From a virus, in the IMG/VR virus record IMGVR_UViG_3300044533_001533, positions 1 through 53,224 of that record: a stretch of 53,224 nucleotides of DNA; one strand, given 5' to 3'. How positions within the stretch are numbered: position 1 is the stretch's first letter; the number at the start of each line of letters is the position of its first letter. The notes below the pieces were generated by a model that saw nothing but the letters and a program-made list of their open reading frames with translations, was not told the DNA's origin and did not search any database. This document shows, piece after piece, positions 1 to 8,400 of this stretch. A program made the position numbers and the translations under genes.

Positions 1-403
1 TTCCAGCATAATATCTCATTGCTCTTGGAGACTCTAGAGCCTGATTATTTAATCTTTTAATTAACACCTCGTCATACTGAACAAAATCTGGTGGAGCATA
101 CATTGCTTTATTAATTACACTCTCAATATTAGTTTCTGTTTGTTTGCTTTTTATATATCTTGCCGCTTCAAAATAAGTTCTACCAGTTACAAACATTACA
201 AACTCTTCAAGATTTTTAGTTGTTTGACATCCAAAACAAAAGAATAGTCCACTATCTTTTGCAATTTCAGCAGCAGGAGTTCTAGTGTTATTATGATATG
301 GACAATAGATTATGTAATCATTGCCAAACTCTGCTTCGACATCAATACCTGCACCACTAAGCACTCTTTGTATTTGTTCTTTACTATAAATGTTATTTAC
401 CAT
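1..403 (-). CDS. DnaG-type primase, N-terminal part (cut by the window edge)
   Basis: The gene starts at ATG 401-403 and runs off the left edge, leaving about 134 residues. The N-terminus carries a CHC2-type zinc-binding domain, with Cys34 and His37 (CPYH) followed by Cys56 and Cys59 (CFGC). This domain recognises the template in bacterial and phage DnaG primases. The catalytic TOPRIM domain would lie outside the window, so a complete primase is inferred. The start overlaps the 3' end of the helicase gene by 11 bp, so the two replication genes are translationally coupled. The family is clear from the finger spacing and the neighbour. Whether the full protein is primase only or a primase-polymerase fusion cannot be seen. 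Confidence 0.85.
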   Translation of the reverse strand, partial: MVNNIYSKEQIQRVLSGAGIDVEAEFGNDYIIYCPYHNNTRTPAAEIAKDSGLFFCFGCQTTKNLEEFVMFVTGRTYFEAARYIKSKQTETNIESVINKAMYAPPDFVQYDEVLIKRLNNQALESPRAMRYYAG

Positions 404-1616
404 CTTCGTAATCCTTATATCTGTAATAACCTTTGTCAAAATCTACTTGTACTAAAAAGTCTCCCATAAAACCGTTACGATTTTTTCTAAATACACATTC
501 AATAATATCACTATTTGTAGCACGACCTAATGCCATAACCCAGTCAGCATCGTAAGCAATTTGTCTAGACCATGCAGTCTGACCAAGTGTTGGTGCGCTG
601 CTTAAATCTTTTACATCGTCAGGAGTAGCAGAAGAAATAGCAATAATTGGAACCTCTTCTGATATAGCCATTAACTTTAATTCACGAGAAAGGTTTTTCA
701 TTCTAACTGTTTCATTCTCAGATTTTTGATTTGGAGACATAAGTTGTAAATAGTCTACAATTATAAAGTCTGGTTTATACTGATCAATTTTTCCACGAAT
801 AACAGATGGGTTTACTTCTCCACCACTATCATTAGAGATAATATGAAACTCTGGTTTGCCTTCTATTTTATTTTTATGCCAATTCTTTAACATATCAATT
901 TCAACTTCACCATTGCTAAGTTTGCGATGAGACCAAAGACCTTCACCCATAATAGCAAACACACGATTACGAACTTCTGTCTCAGACATTTCTAAAGAAA
1001 TAACTAATGGAGACTTACCTTGTTTCCATGCCTGAACTGCAAAGTAAAGTGCTAGCCATGATTTACCAATTCCAGGATAAGCCAAAAAGACACCTAGTTG
1101 TCCTGGCATAATTCCAGAAGGTAGGTAGTTATCAAATCCTGGTAAACCTGTTTTAATTCCAATTTGACCAGTCTCTTTTTGTTCTTTAATCTTTTCAAAA
1201 TATGCAACGGCAGACTCTAGGTCTGTTGCATCAATATCACGTATGGCAGATGTATTCTTTTTTAGTTCAGATGTTTTTGTAATAAGACCATTAAGGGCTT
1301 CTGTGCCATTACCAGTTTGAACTTCTCCTGCTGCAGATCTTAAAATATCTTTTAGGCTATCGTTTAAGTATTCAGTCTGTAACTCTTCAAGATGGTGTTT
1401 AGTTGCACCAACATTCTCTACTGGCTGGAAGTCTCTAAACTTTTCTACAACCAAAGAGGTTGGAGGAACTACACTATTATTTTCAAAATACAACCTTATA
1501 AAATTCCAAACATCATTATGAGTCCTAAGAAGGTTTTCAACATTAGCCTGTAGAAGTACGTGCATTTGTTTGTCTTGTAATAATGCTGAGATAACTCTTG
1601 CTTCTGTATTATTCAC
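393..1616 (-). CDS. DnaB-like replicative DNA helicase
   Basis: This 407-residue protein has the DnaB layout: an alpha-helical N-terminal domain (about 1-110), a linker, then a RecA-like ATPase from about residue 150. Walker A is AYPGIGKS (179-186), the catalytic Glu is in SLEM (around 209), and Walker B is FIIVDYLQL with Asp288. It should unwind DNA 5'-3' at the fork with the downstream primase. The start is a GTG (1614-1616) preceded at 7-8 nt by a near-perfect AAGGAGGTGG ribosome-binding site, which supports GTG over later ATGs. It overlaps the upstream small gene by 8 bp and the primase by 11 bp. The length is slightly short of host DnaB (about 450), as is common in phages. Confidence 0.93.
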   Translation of the reverse strand: MNNTEARVISALLQDKQMHVLLQANVENLLRTHNDVWNFIRLYFENNSVVPPTSLVVEKFRDFQPVENVGATKHHLEELQTEYLNDSLKDILRSAAGEVQTGNGTEALNGLITKTSELKKNTSAIRDIDATDLESAVAYFEKIKEQKETGQIGIKTGLPGFDNYLPSGIMPGQLGVFLAYPGIGKSWLALYFAVQAWKQGKSPLVISLEMSETEVRNRVFAIMGEGLWSHRKLSNGEVEIDMLKNWHKNKIEGKPEFHIISNDSGGEVNPSVIRGKIDQYKPDFIIVDYLQLMSPNQKSENETVRMKNLSRELKLMAISEEVPIIAISSATPDDVKDLSSAPTLGQTAWSRQIAYDADWVMALGRATNSDIIECVFRKNRNGFMGDFLVQVDFDKGYYRYKDYEDGK

Positions 1617-1917
1617 TGAGCCACCTCCTTGCTAATTTTCTTCGCTCTATTCGTTCTAATGTATCTTTTTCAAAATCTAGTTTACCGTTAATAATCTTTT
1701 CTGCATTATATGCAAAATAGTTCCAATTTGGTTCTTGTGCAATACTAAAATAATATTCTAGCAAATCATAACAAGCAGAAATACCATAGGACTCTACTAA
1801 GGCATCAGCAGACCATTGCTCTACATTTAAATTTAAAGATGGCTTTTGCTCATACTTTGCTGTATGTAACTTACTGTACCTACTAAGCAAAGCCATGCGG
1901 TCTTTGCGTTCAGCCAT
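1609..1917 (-). CDS. Small protein of unknown function upstream of the helicase
   Basis: This 102-residue, highly charged, mostly helical-looking protein is rich in Trp, Tyr and Arg (ending RRKLARRWLSE). I do not recognise it. It sits directly before the DnaB-like helicase and overlaps it by 8 bp; its own start forms a TAATG with the stop of the preceding gene. A helicase loader or primosome accessory role would fit the position, but no AAA+ motif or other loader signature is present, so this is only a suggestion from context. Confidence 0.7.
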   Translation of the reverse strand: MAERKDRMALLSRYSKLHTAKYEQKPSLNLNVEQWSADALVESYGISACYDLLEYYFSIAQEPNWNYFAYNAEKIINGKLDFEKDTLERIERRKLARRWLSE

Positions 1918-2129
1918 TAGTCTTTGCTATCAGCCTCTAATTGTGCTTCTTGAATTTTTTCAGTTAGTTTGTCTTCAACAAACTTATAGACTCTATCAAA
2001 AGCCTGATCTGAGTTTTCACCATCACGCTTAGAATCAACAACCCCTAGATCAATTCTTAAAGACTGAAAATTGCCCAGATTAAGTGTATATCCTAGAGTT
2101 ACTGATACTTTTGTATTATTGTTTTCCAT
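1917..2129 (-). CDS. Conserved-looking 70-residue protein, function unknown
   Basis: The open frame extends to 2189, but the best start is the internal ATG at 2127-2129, which follows an AAAGGTGG ribosome-binding site and removes a 41 bp overlap with the HTH gene. The protein has a beta-strand-rich first half (VTLGYTLNLGNFQSLRIDLG) and an acidic helical second half (AFDRVYKFVEDKLTEKIQEA). I have an impression of similar small proteins among actinophage replication genes but cannot name a function. It is followed by a TAATG overlap with the next gene. Confidence 0.7.
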   Translation of the reverse strand: MENNNTKVSVTLGYTLNLGNFQSLRIDLGVVDSKRDGENSDQAFDRVYKFVEDKLTEKIQEAQLEADSKD

Positions 2130-2148
2130 ACCCCACCTTTTCTCTATT

Positions 2149-2691
2149 TTAAATGTTTTCAGACCAGATTGGAATATACCTTCCGTCATCTGTCTTTGTA
2201 TATGTAAGTATACCTTTTCCCATTCGTCGTGTCAACTCTTGGTTCGTAGGCGTCATATTATTTGTTATTAGTCCATCTTTTCTTGGTTGCCCCATATGTA
2301 TAGATGCCAGTATATCACGAATCACCTTCACTGCGCTTTCTGAATAGTATGATCTTATTTGCCATCCAGTTCTTCCATTAATGGTAGATCCTACTGGTGG
2401 CGGAATAACTCCTTTTTTAATTAATGTTGGCATATATTTTCTATGACGATTAATTAATCTAGCAGTCTCAGCAACCGTATACGCTTTTTCTCTATTTTTT
2501 CTAAAATCAGTTCTTAAGCAAGTCTCAACCCTATCTTTATTAATGTTATATACAGACACTAAACCAGTAGATCTTGAACTATGGTAAAGCCTTACAAGGT
2601 CTCCATTAAGAAACCAAATTTTTTTACTTCCTTTTACTATAGACTCGTTATTGTAAGTTTGGCTCTCGATAATTCCTTTGCCAGTAACCAT
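2149..2691 (-). CDS. MerR/excisionase-like helix-turn-helix protein
   Basis: This 180-residue protein has a winged-helix segment at about 70-100 (YTVAETARLINRHRKYMPTL followed by IKKGVIPPP). That resembles the MerR/excisionase HTH, in which YTVAEAA(R/K)L begins the first helix and a basic recognition helix follows. It is therefore likely a DNA-binding regulator or accessory replication protein. The rest shows no known domain. An SD-like GAGAGGG precedes ATG 2691. The first 55 bp overlap the zinc-ribbon gene, unusually long for this phage; no better internal start is visible. With no integrase nearby, an excisionase role is not implied. Confidence 0.72.
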   Translation of the reverse strand: MVTGKGIIESQTYNNESIVKGSKKIWFLNGDLVRLYHSSRSTGLVSVYNINKDRVETCLRTDFRKNREKAYTVAETARLINRHRKYMPTLIKKGVIPPPVGSTINGRTGWQIRSYYSESAVKVIRDILASIHMGQPRKDGLITNNMTPTNQELTRRMGKGILTYTKTDDGRYIPIWSENI

Positions 2692-2828
2692 CTGCCCTCT
2701 CCGCTTTCAGTTGGTGGATGATAAAACCTTCTTGATCCACACCGAATACAATACGTTTCCATATGCTGTACGCTTGTATATTGTCTGTCAATAAACAAAC
2801 GACCAGAACACTTACTACAAAAAATCAT
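2637..2828 (-). CDS. Small zinc-ribbon protein
   Basis: The likely start is ATG 2826-2828, giving 63 residues; the frame is open upstream only to a TTG at 2864 lying inside the previous gene. Two CxxC knuckles, Cys4/Cys7 (CSKC) and Cys27/Cys30 (CIRC), are spaced as in a four-cysteine zinc ribbon. Such small ribbon proteins in phages often bind nucleic acid or host RNA polymerase, but no specific partner can be read from the sequence. The ribosome-binding site is weak. The 3' end overlaps the HTH gene by 55 bp, so the two may be coupled. Confidence 0.65.
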   Translation of the reverse strand: MIFCSKCSGRLFIDRQYTSVQHMETYCIRCGSRRFYHPPTESGEGRWLLAKELSRAKLTITSL

Positions 2829-2841
2829 ACAAAAGTTACTT

Positions 2842-3285
2842 TTAGTTTGGAAGTCCGACAGCAATTAAGTTTACAGCCAAAGACAAGTTGCCAGAAGCAT
2901 TAAACCTAACAAAGCCATCAACCTTAGAGGTTGTTATGTCTCGTAAAACAACTGTAACGTTTTGTCCTGCTGCTTCGCCAGTAATATTTTTTGCTGTTGC
3001 CGTAACTATTGGAGGAAATTTAAATTCACTTTGAAACGAATAAGTAAAAGCCTTTTCATTGCCTGCGCTAACTGTGCTATTTGAAAAAATTGGAATATAG
3101 GCTCCTATTATTTTTGCATTTGATGTTTTTATTGTTTCTTTACTTGACGATCCGTTATCAATAGTTGTAAAGTTATAAGTTGCAGAAGAGACCTGTGTAG
3201 ACAAATCGTTTACTGCTTTTGCTAACTCATAGATATAAGTAACATCTAGTGGTTGCCCACGCTCTGGTAATGGTATTTTTGACAT
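2842..3285 (-). CDS. Putative minor tail/receptor-contact protein
   Basis: This 147-residue protein has a short N-terminal helix (MSKIPLPERGQPLDVTYIYE and a helical stretch to about 32) followed by a beta-rich domain. Its segment FKFPPIVTATAKN and the later VRFN strand resemble the H-type-lectin-like or fibre-tip beta-sandwiches that end many phage fibres. It is the last gene of the tail block. An AGGAGG ribosome-binding site lies 6-7 nt before ATG 3285, and an extended -10 box overlaps the stop of the upstream gene, so it may also be transcribed separately. The structural role is inferred from position and composition. Confidence 0.65.
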   Translation of the reverse strand: MSKIPLPERGQPLDVTYIYELAKAVNDLSTQVSSATYNFTTIDNGSSSKETIKTSNAKIIGAYIPIFSNSTVSAGNEKAFTYSFQSEFKFPPIVTATAKNITGEAAGQNVTVVLRDITTSKVDGFVRFNASGNLSLAVNLIAVGLPN

Positions 3286-3300
3286 TTATCCTCCTGTTTA

Positions 3301-3309
3301 ATTATACCA
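3301..3309 (-). promoter_or_regulatory. Extended -10 promoter box (TGGTATAAT)
   Basis: TGGTATAAT lies 15 nt before the start of the 2842-3285 gene. The TAA stop of the 3302-3730 gene is embedded in the hexamer. There is no convincing -35. The predicted leader of about 8 nt contains the ribosome-binding site. Confidence 0.5.
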
Positions 3310-3730
3310 AAGAAACTATACTTGATTCAAATATAGTTAATTCAGCATTTCTTGTCTTGTTAATTCCTTCAACCTGGACTGCAACCCTAACATTTATTGT
3401 AGCAGAATCTTTTTTAACAAATCCATATGTGTGTATTGGCGATGTTCCGTGATACTCATAGGTTCCGTTGTCAAATTTTACAAAAATATCATATTTGGGT
3501 CTAGTATTCTCATCACCCCAGACTGCAATTAAACTATTTCCGTTTCTCGAAAGATTTCCGCTTACAGGCTCAATGGTATTTGCAACTGCTGTAAATATTG
3601 AAGAATAATGAGAAGTTCTGTTTTTATCATCAGACACAATCCTGTATCTTAAAACATACTCATTGTCGTCATTTACTGGTGGCAATTGACTCCTTGGAAT
3701 AACTAATTTTTTAATCCCTGCATCAGCCAT
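3302..3730 (-). CDS. Minor tail protein, fibronectin-III-like
   Basis: This 142-residue beta-rich protein contains YVLRYRIVSDDKNRTSHYS near residue 25, a pattern typical of the B/C strands of fibronectin-type-III-like modules in phage tail-tip proteins. Further strands (YDIFVKFDNGTYEYHG, INVRVAVQVEG) complete an Ig-like sandwich. It is coupled to the preceding gene, whose stop overlaps its start. The likely location is the tail tip or baseplate periphery, with a structural or carbohydrate-contact role. No enzymatic motif is seen. Confidence 0.65.
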   Translation of the reverse strand: MADAGIKKLVIPRSQLPPVNDDNEYVLRYRIVSDDKNRTSHYSSIFTAVANTIEPVSGNLSRNGNSLIAVWGDENTRPKYDIFVKFDNGTYEYHGTSPIHTYGFVKKDSATINVRVAVQVEGINKTRNAELTIFESSIVSLV

Positions 3731-4914
3731 TACGACACACCAACAGAAAATCTAAATTCAACATAGTTGCTAGTATTGGGAGACTTTATAACGGTTTCTT
3801 GATTTTCATTTTTTACAATAGAATACCCCGTTAGTCCATAAAGTGGATTAACTGTTTGAGTATTTTCTAATCTTAAAGCATCTAATGCAATATAATAGTT
3901 ATTAGAAGGAACATTAAACTCTCCACTTTCATCTGTAATAACACAAGCATAAATTTTTATTACAGTTGCTATTTCCCAACTAAAATTTTCTGTTTTGTAT
4001 AAATCTTGTAATTTTTTTGATATTACAAAATATCTATTTTCTTCAAAGTCTGCAAGTGTATTGTACTCTCCTTCTGAATCTGCCAAATTTCCAGAACTTC
4101 CCTGGTTTAGTTCTGCTTCAAACCTTGCATACTGTGCTCCGTCAGGAGAAGAAAACTCAACAAGAATTCTAACTGTTTCAGGTATTGAGGCTGAATTTCC
4201 ATCTCTGTTTACTAAAGAAAACGCTAATTTTAATTCATCGTTTGGAGAGTTTCTTGATAGATCAATGTTGGCTCCTGTTAATCTTATATGATTTGATTCT
4301 GATTCAATTACAAAGTGATCAAGGGTTTCATCGCTTTCAGAACTAAGAGTTAAGTTTGCTTGATCGCCCCTAATTAAAATTACGTTATTTAAAAACCTAC
4401 ACCTTTCATACCTATTTGCACGAGATGGATTAAAGAAAATAGTGTTATCGGCATTTGTTTTAAATACTACACCGTTATTATCAAGAATTATATTGCCAGC
4501 GCCACCATCAAGCGCTTCAGGCTTTGATAGAATTTCTGTCGTTGCAGCGCTAGTAGCATACTGCCAACCTTCTGTTGTTGTAAATGCAAAAATTGTTTTA
4601 CTATCGTAAACTCCAGCAGAAGGATTTGATCCAGCAGAGTATAAACCTATTTCTGATATTTCATATCTTTCTTCTGTTGGTAATTCTGCAGTAAATACAA
4701 TTTTGTCAACACCGTTTTCGTTTACAAATCCTCTAGAAGAGATTGGCACTCTAAACATTTCAAATTCTAAATTCTTTTTTAAAGAAAAATCTGCAGAAGT
4801 ATCGTTAGTATCTAGTGGTGTTGGTCCACATCCAATTGCAATATATGACGCATATGCTGGAGCCTGGCCAAGCAAATATTTGCCAATAATATTTTTCCCA
4901 ATACTGGTTATCAT
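3730..4914 (-). CDS. Baseplate/tail-fibre attachment-like minor tail protein
   Basis: This 394-residue protein begins like phage tail-fibre attachment proteins: a short helix (MITSIGKNIIGKYLLGQ), a strand with the motif AYASYIAIGCGP, then ELPTEERYEISEIGLYS around residues 75-95, a pattern common in tail-collar and fibre N-terminal domains. The C-terminal two thirds is beta-rich with a jelly-roll-like appearance and probably a carbohydrate-binding fold. Its start overlaps the previous gene by 4 bp (ATGA). It lies in the tail-tip block and is probably a virion protein; the exact position in the tail is not resolvable. Confidence 0.65.
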   Translation of the reverse strand: MITSIGKNIIGKYLLGQAPAYASYIAIGCGPTPLDTNDTSADFSLKKNLEFEMFRVPISSRGFVNENGVDKIVFTAELPTEERYEISEIGLYSAGSNPSAGVYDSKTIFAFTTTEGWQYATSAATTEILSKPEALDGGAGNIILDNNGVVFKTNADNTIFFNPSRANRYERCRFLNNVILIRGDQANLTLSSESDETLDHFVIESESNHIRLTGANIDLSRNSPNDELKLAFSLVNRDGNSASIPETVRILVEFSSPDGAQYARFEAELNQGSSGNLADSEGEYNTLADFEENRYFVISKKLQDLYKTENFSWEIATVIKIYACVITDESGEFNVPSNNYYIALDALRLENTQTVNPLYGLTGYSIVKNENQETVIKSPNTSNYVEFRFSVGVS

Positions 4915-5420
4915 GATTCATTCCCATCAAATTGCACAATATATATTGTACCACTTGTGCTTAGTTCAACCTCAATTTGCTCATCATTGTTTAAACCTAT
5001 TGCCTCTATAATTAGATCGCCTTGCCCATCAACGTAAACATTTGCATCATTTAATCCATTGCCCTTATTTGGAGTTTTTTCATTAAAATTAATAGAAAAT
5101 CCAGAAAAGTATTGATCTGATGTTTTTTGTAAACCAAGAATGTTATTAGGATTGTACTGTTGCTGTAAGGACTTGATGTTTTTTATTGGTTCATAAGATA
5201 TGTCTTGTCCATTAATTGTGTCATTTCTTGATATGCTTACTAATTCTTGAGCAGAAAGGTCTTCAAAATATAACGTCGCCATTTCGTTTATTAATTGATC
5301 ATTATCTTCAAACAATATAATATCTGGTGTTGCTGCTTTTATATGATTAACATTTGATGTTGACAGTATTTGATTTAAGGTTGCGGGAGTTTGTGGTGTT
5401 GCAGATAAACTAATTGACAT
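4911..5420 (-). CDS. Tail-tip associated protein, unknown fold
   Basis: This 169-residue acidic protein has a helical N-terminal half and a C-terminal region of short strands (NVYVDGQGDLIIEAIG, IEVELSTSGTIYIVQFDG). No family is recognised. It starts 2 nt after the stop of the large tail-tip gene, whose last codons GAG GTA supply a GAGGT ribosome-binding site. Its 3' end overlaps the next gene by 4 bp. Coupling on both sides and position suggest a structural component of the tail tip made in fixed ratio to its neighbours. Confidence 0.6.
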   Translation of the reverse strand: MSISLSATPQTPATLNQILSTSNVNHIKAATPDIILFEDNDQLINEMATLYFEDLSAQELVSISRNDTINGQDISYEPIKNIKSLQQQYNPNNILGLQKTSDQYFSGFSINFNEKTPNKGNGLNDANVYVDGQGDLIIEAIGLNNDEQIEVELSTSGTIYIVQFDGNES

Positions 5421-5422
5421 TT

Positions 5423-8400
5423 TTATACCTCACTTAAATAAATAGTCATATCTGGACCATCTATATTTCTTGAATACTCTATATTATATACTACAAACCT
5501 ATCATTTTCTGTAGCAACTAAATCTAAATCATTAGAATCTTTATAATTAATTGTTACAATATCTCCTAGTTGTATTGTTGGTGTAGCAAATATTTTTACA
5601 CCTATTGATTTTTTAGGAGTCATAATTTTATTAATAATCCATCCCATTAGGGCTTCTGCATCATCTTCTGTTTGAATATAGTCAGTGCTTATAGAAAATT
5701 CATTTTTGCCATAAATCAACCTACTTAATTTAATTTCATCATATTTGTTTTTTTGAACTAATGGAGAATAAGTTAAGGTATTTCCTTTAAATGGTGGGTC
5801 TGAAAGATTTCCTTTTTTCTTAAAATATTCATCTACTGTTAGTTCGTGAGTTGTGTTTTGTGTAAAAGCAATACCCTGAATTCTTAACCAATTTCCCGCT
5901 GTTTCATCTAACACTAAAAAATTATCTGTTGAATTAAATATTAAAAATTCAGCACCATACGAGTCTGAGTAAAAACCAGAAACTGTGTATGCAAGGTTTT
6001 TATTGATTGGTGGAGCCAACTTAGAGTATAGGGCTGGATATGCTTTATCATACCTAATATTAAAATAGGCGCACTCACGCATTATAGATCCAAACTCTTC
6101 AAAATATATGTTATATTTGGGTGGCTGTTGTGCACTTATTCCAGAGAGGTGAGTTGATTGAACAACTCCACTCATTGCATACTTTCTAAATGATTCATTA
6201 GTGCCAACCTCTTTATTTTTAAATGCAGAGGATAATGTTTCTGTTACGGAAGAGTCAAAACCTTCAGCATAGTTTCCAGATAAAGCATAAACATGTTCAA
6301 ACATGCATCTTGAAGATCCACGAGAAAATAATGCCATATTATTGTATATTGGAAGTGGGTCGGTATCGTCAACAACTTGAATTAACTGATTATTAATATA
6401 TAGAAAAAACCTTCTTGTATTACCAATATCTTGATATTCTACCGTTAGATCATATACCGTTGTGTCTTCTTCTGCTGATACTCTTTGATACCCTGCAAAA
6501 GTTCCACTGTCAACATTTATTTGAGTAAGTCCGCCATACAACTTAATTGGAATTGCCTTGTCTGATGCGGTTTCTTTTTTAATTTTATAGAATACAACAT
6601 TGTTAATAGAGATGTTTGACTGACCGCTTTGATTTAAATTTAAATACGATTCAACATTATTTGCTGTTAATGCAATAATTTCAAAATAATAGCCATTGTT
6701 TGTTTCGGGATTAACCAAAATACCAATGCCTCCAGACCCTCCACCAATGTTTGGATCTTGAGTTGGCACTGTGCTGCCAGTCTGATAGTATGTCATAGTG
6801 CCAAATGGCGTTTGACCCCTTATCTCATTATTTTCTATTTTTCCAACAACTCTAATCCTAGTTCCAAATGTTTTAAAGGCACTGTCTAATTTTTTATAAA
6901 CATAAGAAACAAAATTAATAGGGTTTTCTGTGGGTTTAAATGATGGTCCATTAATAATTAAAGCAGAAGCCTGAACAACTCCAGCCCGAGTTGATGATAA
7001 TTGGTTTACTTCTGTTTCTGTTAAAAAATTTGTAACATTTGAATTTTTAATAATTCCATTTCTAGATGCTTGTTTTGCTAAGTCATTACTAATTCCTGCA
7101 GCACCTATAGATGTTGCGGGTATTGTAGGATTAATTTCTGTTGTAAATAAATATTGAGATTGCATTTCTATTCCACGAACATTGTTTTTATCAGACCAAT
7201 AGGGATTTATTCCTGCAAAATGAGAAGTTACTTGAGTTCCAAACTGACCACGACCGTGTTCATAAACTTCTCCTGCCTGCAACCTTGTTATAGAACCAAT
7301 TGACTCGTAATATGGTGTTGAAAAAATACGAATAAGACCAGTTCGATATATTTTTCCGTTAAAAGGAAGGGCTGCAAAATATTTTTGATACTCTTGGTTA
7401 TTAGAAATGTATACGTTTCCAACTCCAGTAATACTGTATTGTACGGCATCATACCTTATAATTTCTCCGTTTGAATAAAAATATCCCTGATTTCTTGACA
7501 AATAATATACGTTTTCTCCAATGTCAATTGTATTATTAATAATTGAATTACCAAAAACAGTTGGTAATTCGTTAGATAAATCTGAGTTTAATGGCATTGC
7601 TGCTAAAATATAGTTTCCATTTTCACTTATTTTTTCATTTATTGTTTTTAACGGCTCGACGTTAGCAACTTCCCAAAGCAAGGTTGGTTTATAAATCCAA
7701 GTTTTTTCTTCTTCAAGAACGTTTGCTTGGTTAACAGATCCATAAGATCTTTGAATATACCTTGTTGTATAATTTATTTTGCCATCATTAAATATTGTTT
7801 TATCTTCAGCAGTTATTGCAATAATGTTTGGGATATTTGATGTTGTTTGATTTTCAATAATGCCAGAAACTGACTGATTATTGTTTCCAAGCAACTGGAT
7901 ATCTGCACTTCTTTGAAGTTCTGTTGGCATTAAGTAGTCTTTGCTCATTACAATAAAATTGTTATATTCATCAAAAAACATTGATGTTTGTGTTGCTACT
8001 GCAAGTTGATTTAAAACTTCAGCAACATTCTGATCTGGTGCTATAAATAAATAAGGAATTATGGGGTCTTGCTCGTTGTCAACTCTTTTAAAAGAATAAT
8101 TAGCAAATCCAATATAATCTAGCAATAAACAAATAGCATAACTAAGTGATACATTTGTAACAAGCATTCTTGGTGCTGGCATAGACTCTAAAAAGAAATA
8201 AAAATCTCTTAACTCTAAAGATAAAATACCTCCAGTTACATCAGACTGGGGCATGCCCTCTGAGTACAAGGTTTTTATAGGTACGCAATAGTCATAGTTT
8301 TCTACATTAAGAATTTTTTCATAAAAAGTAAACTTAATATTTTTTCTTAAATAGTTGCTAATAATACTATTTGTGTTAATTGGATTAAACGCTTGCTCTG

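Noticed and set aside
2149-2691. Excisionase indicating a temperate phage
   Set aside because: The HTH resembles the MerR/excisionase type, but no integrase, attachment site or repressor is seen in the window.
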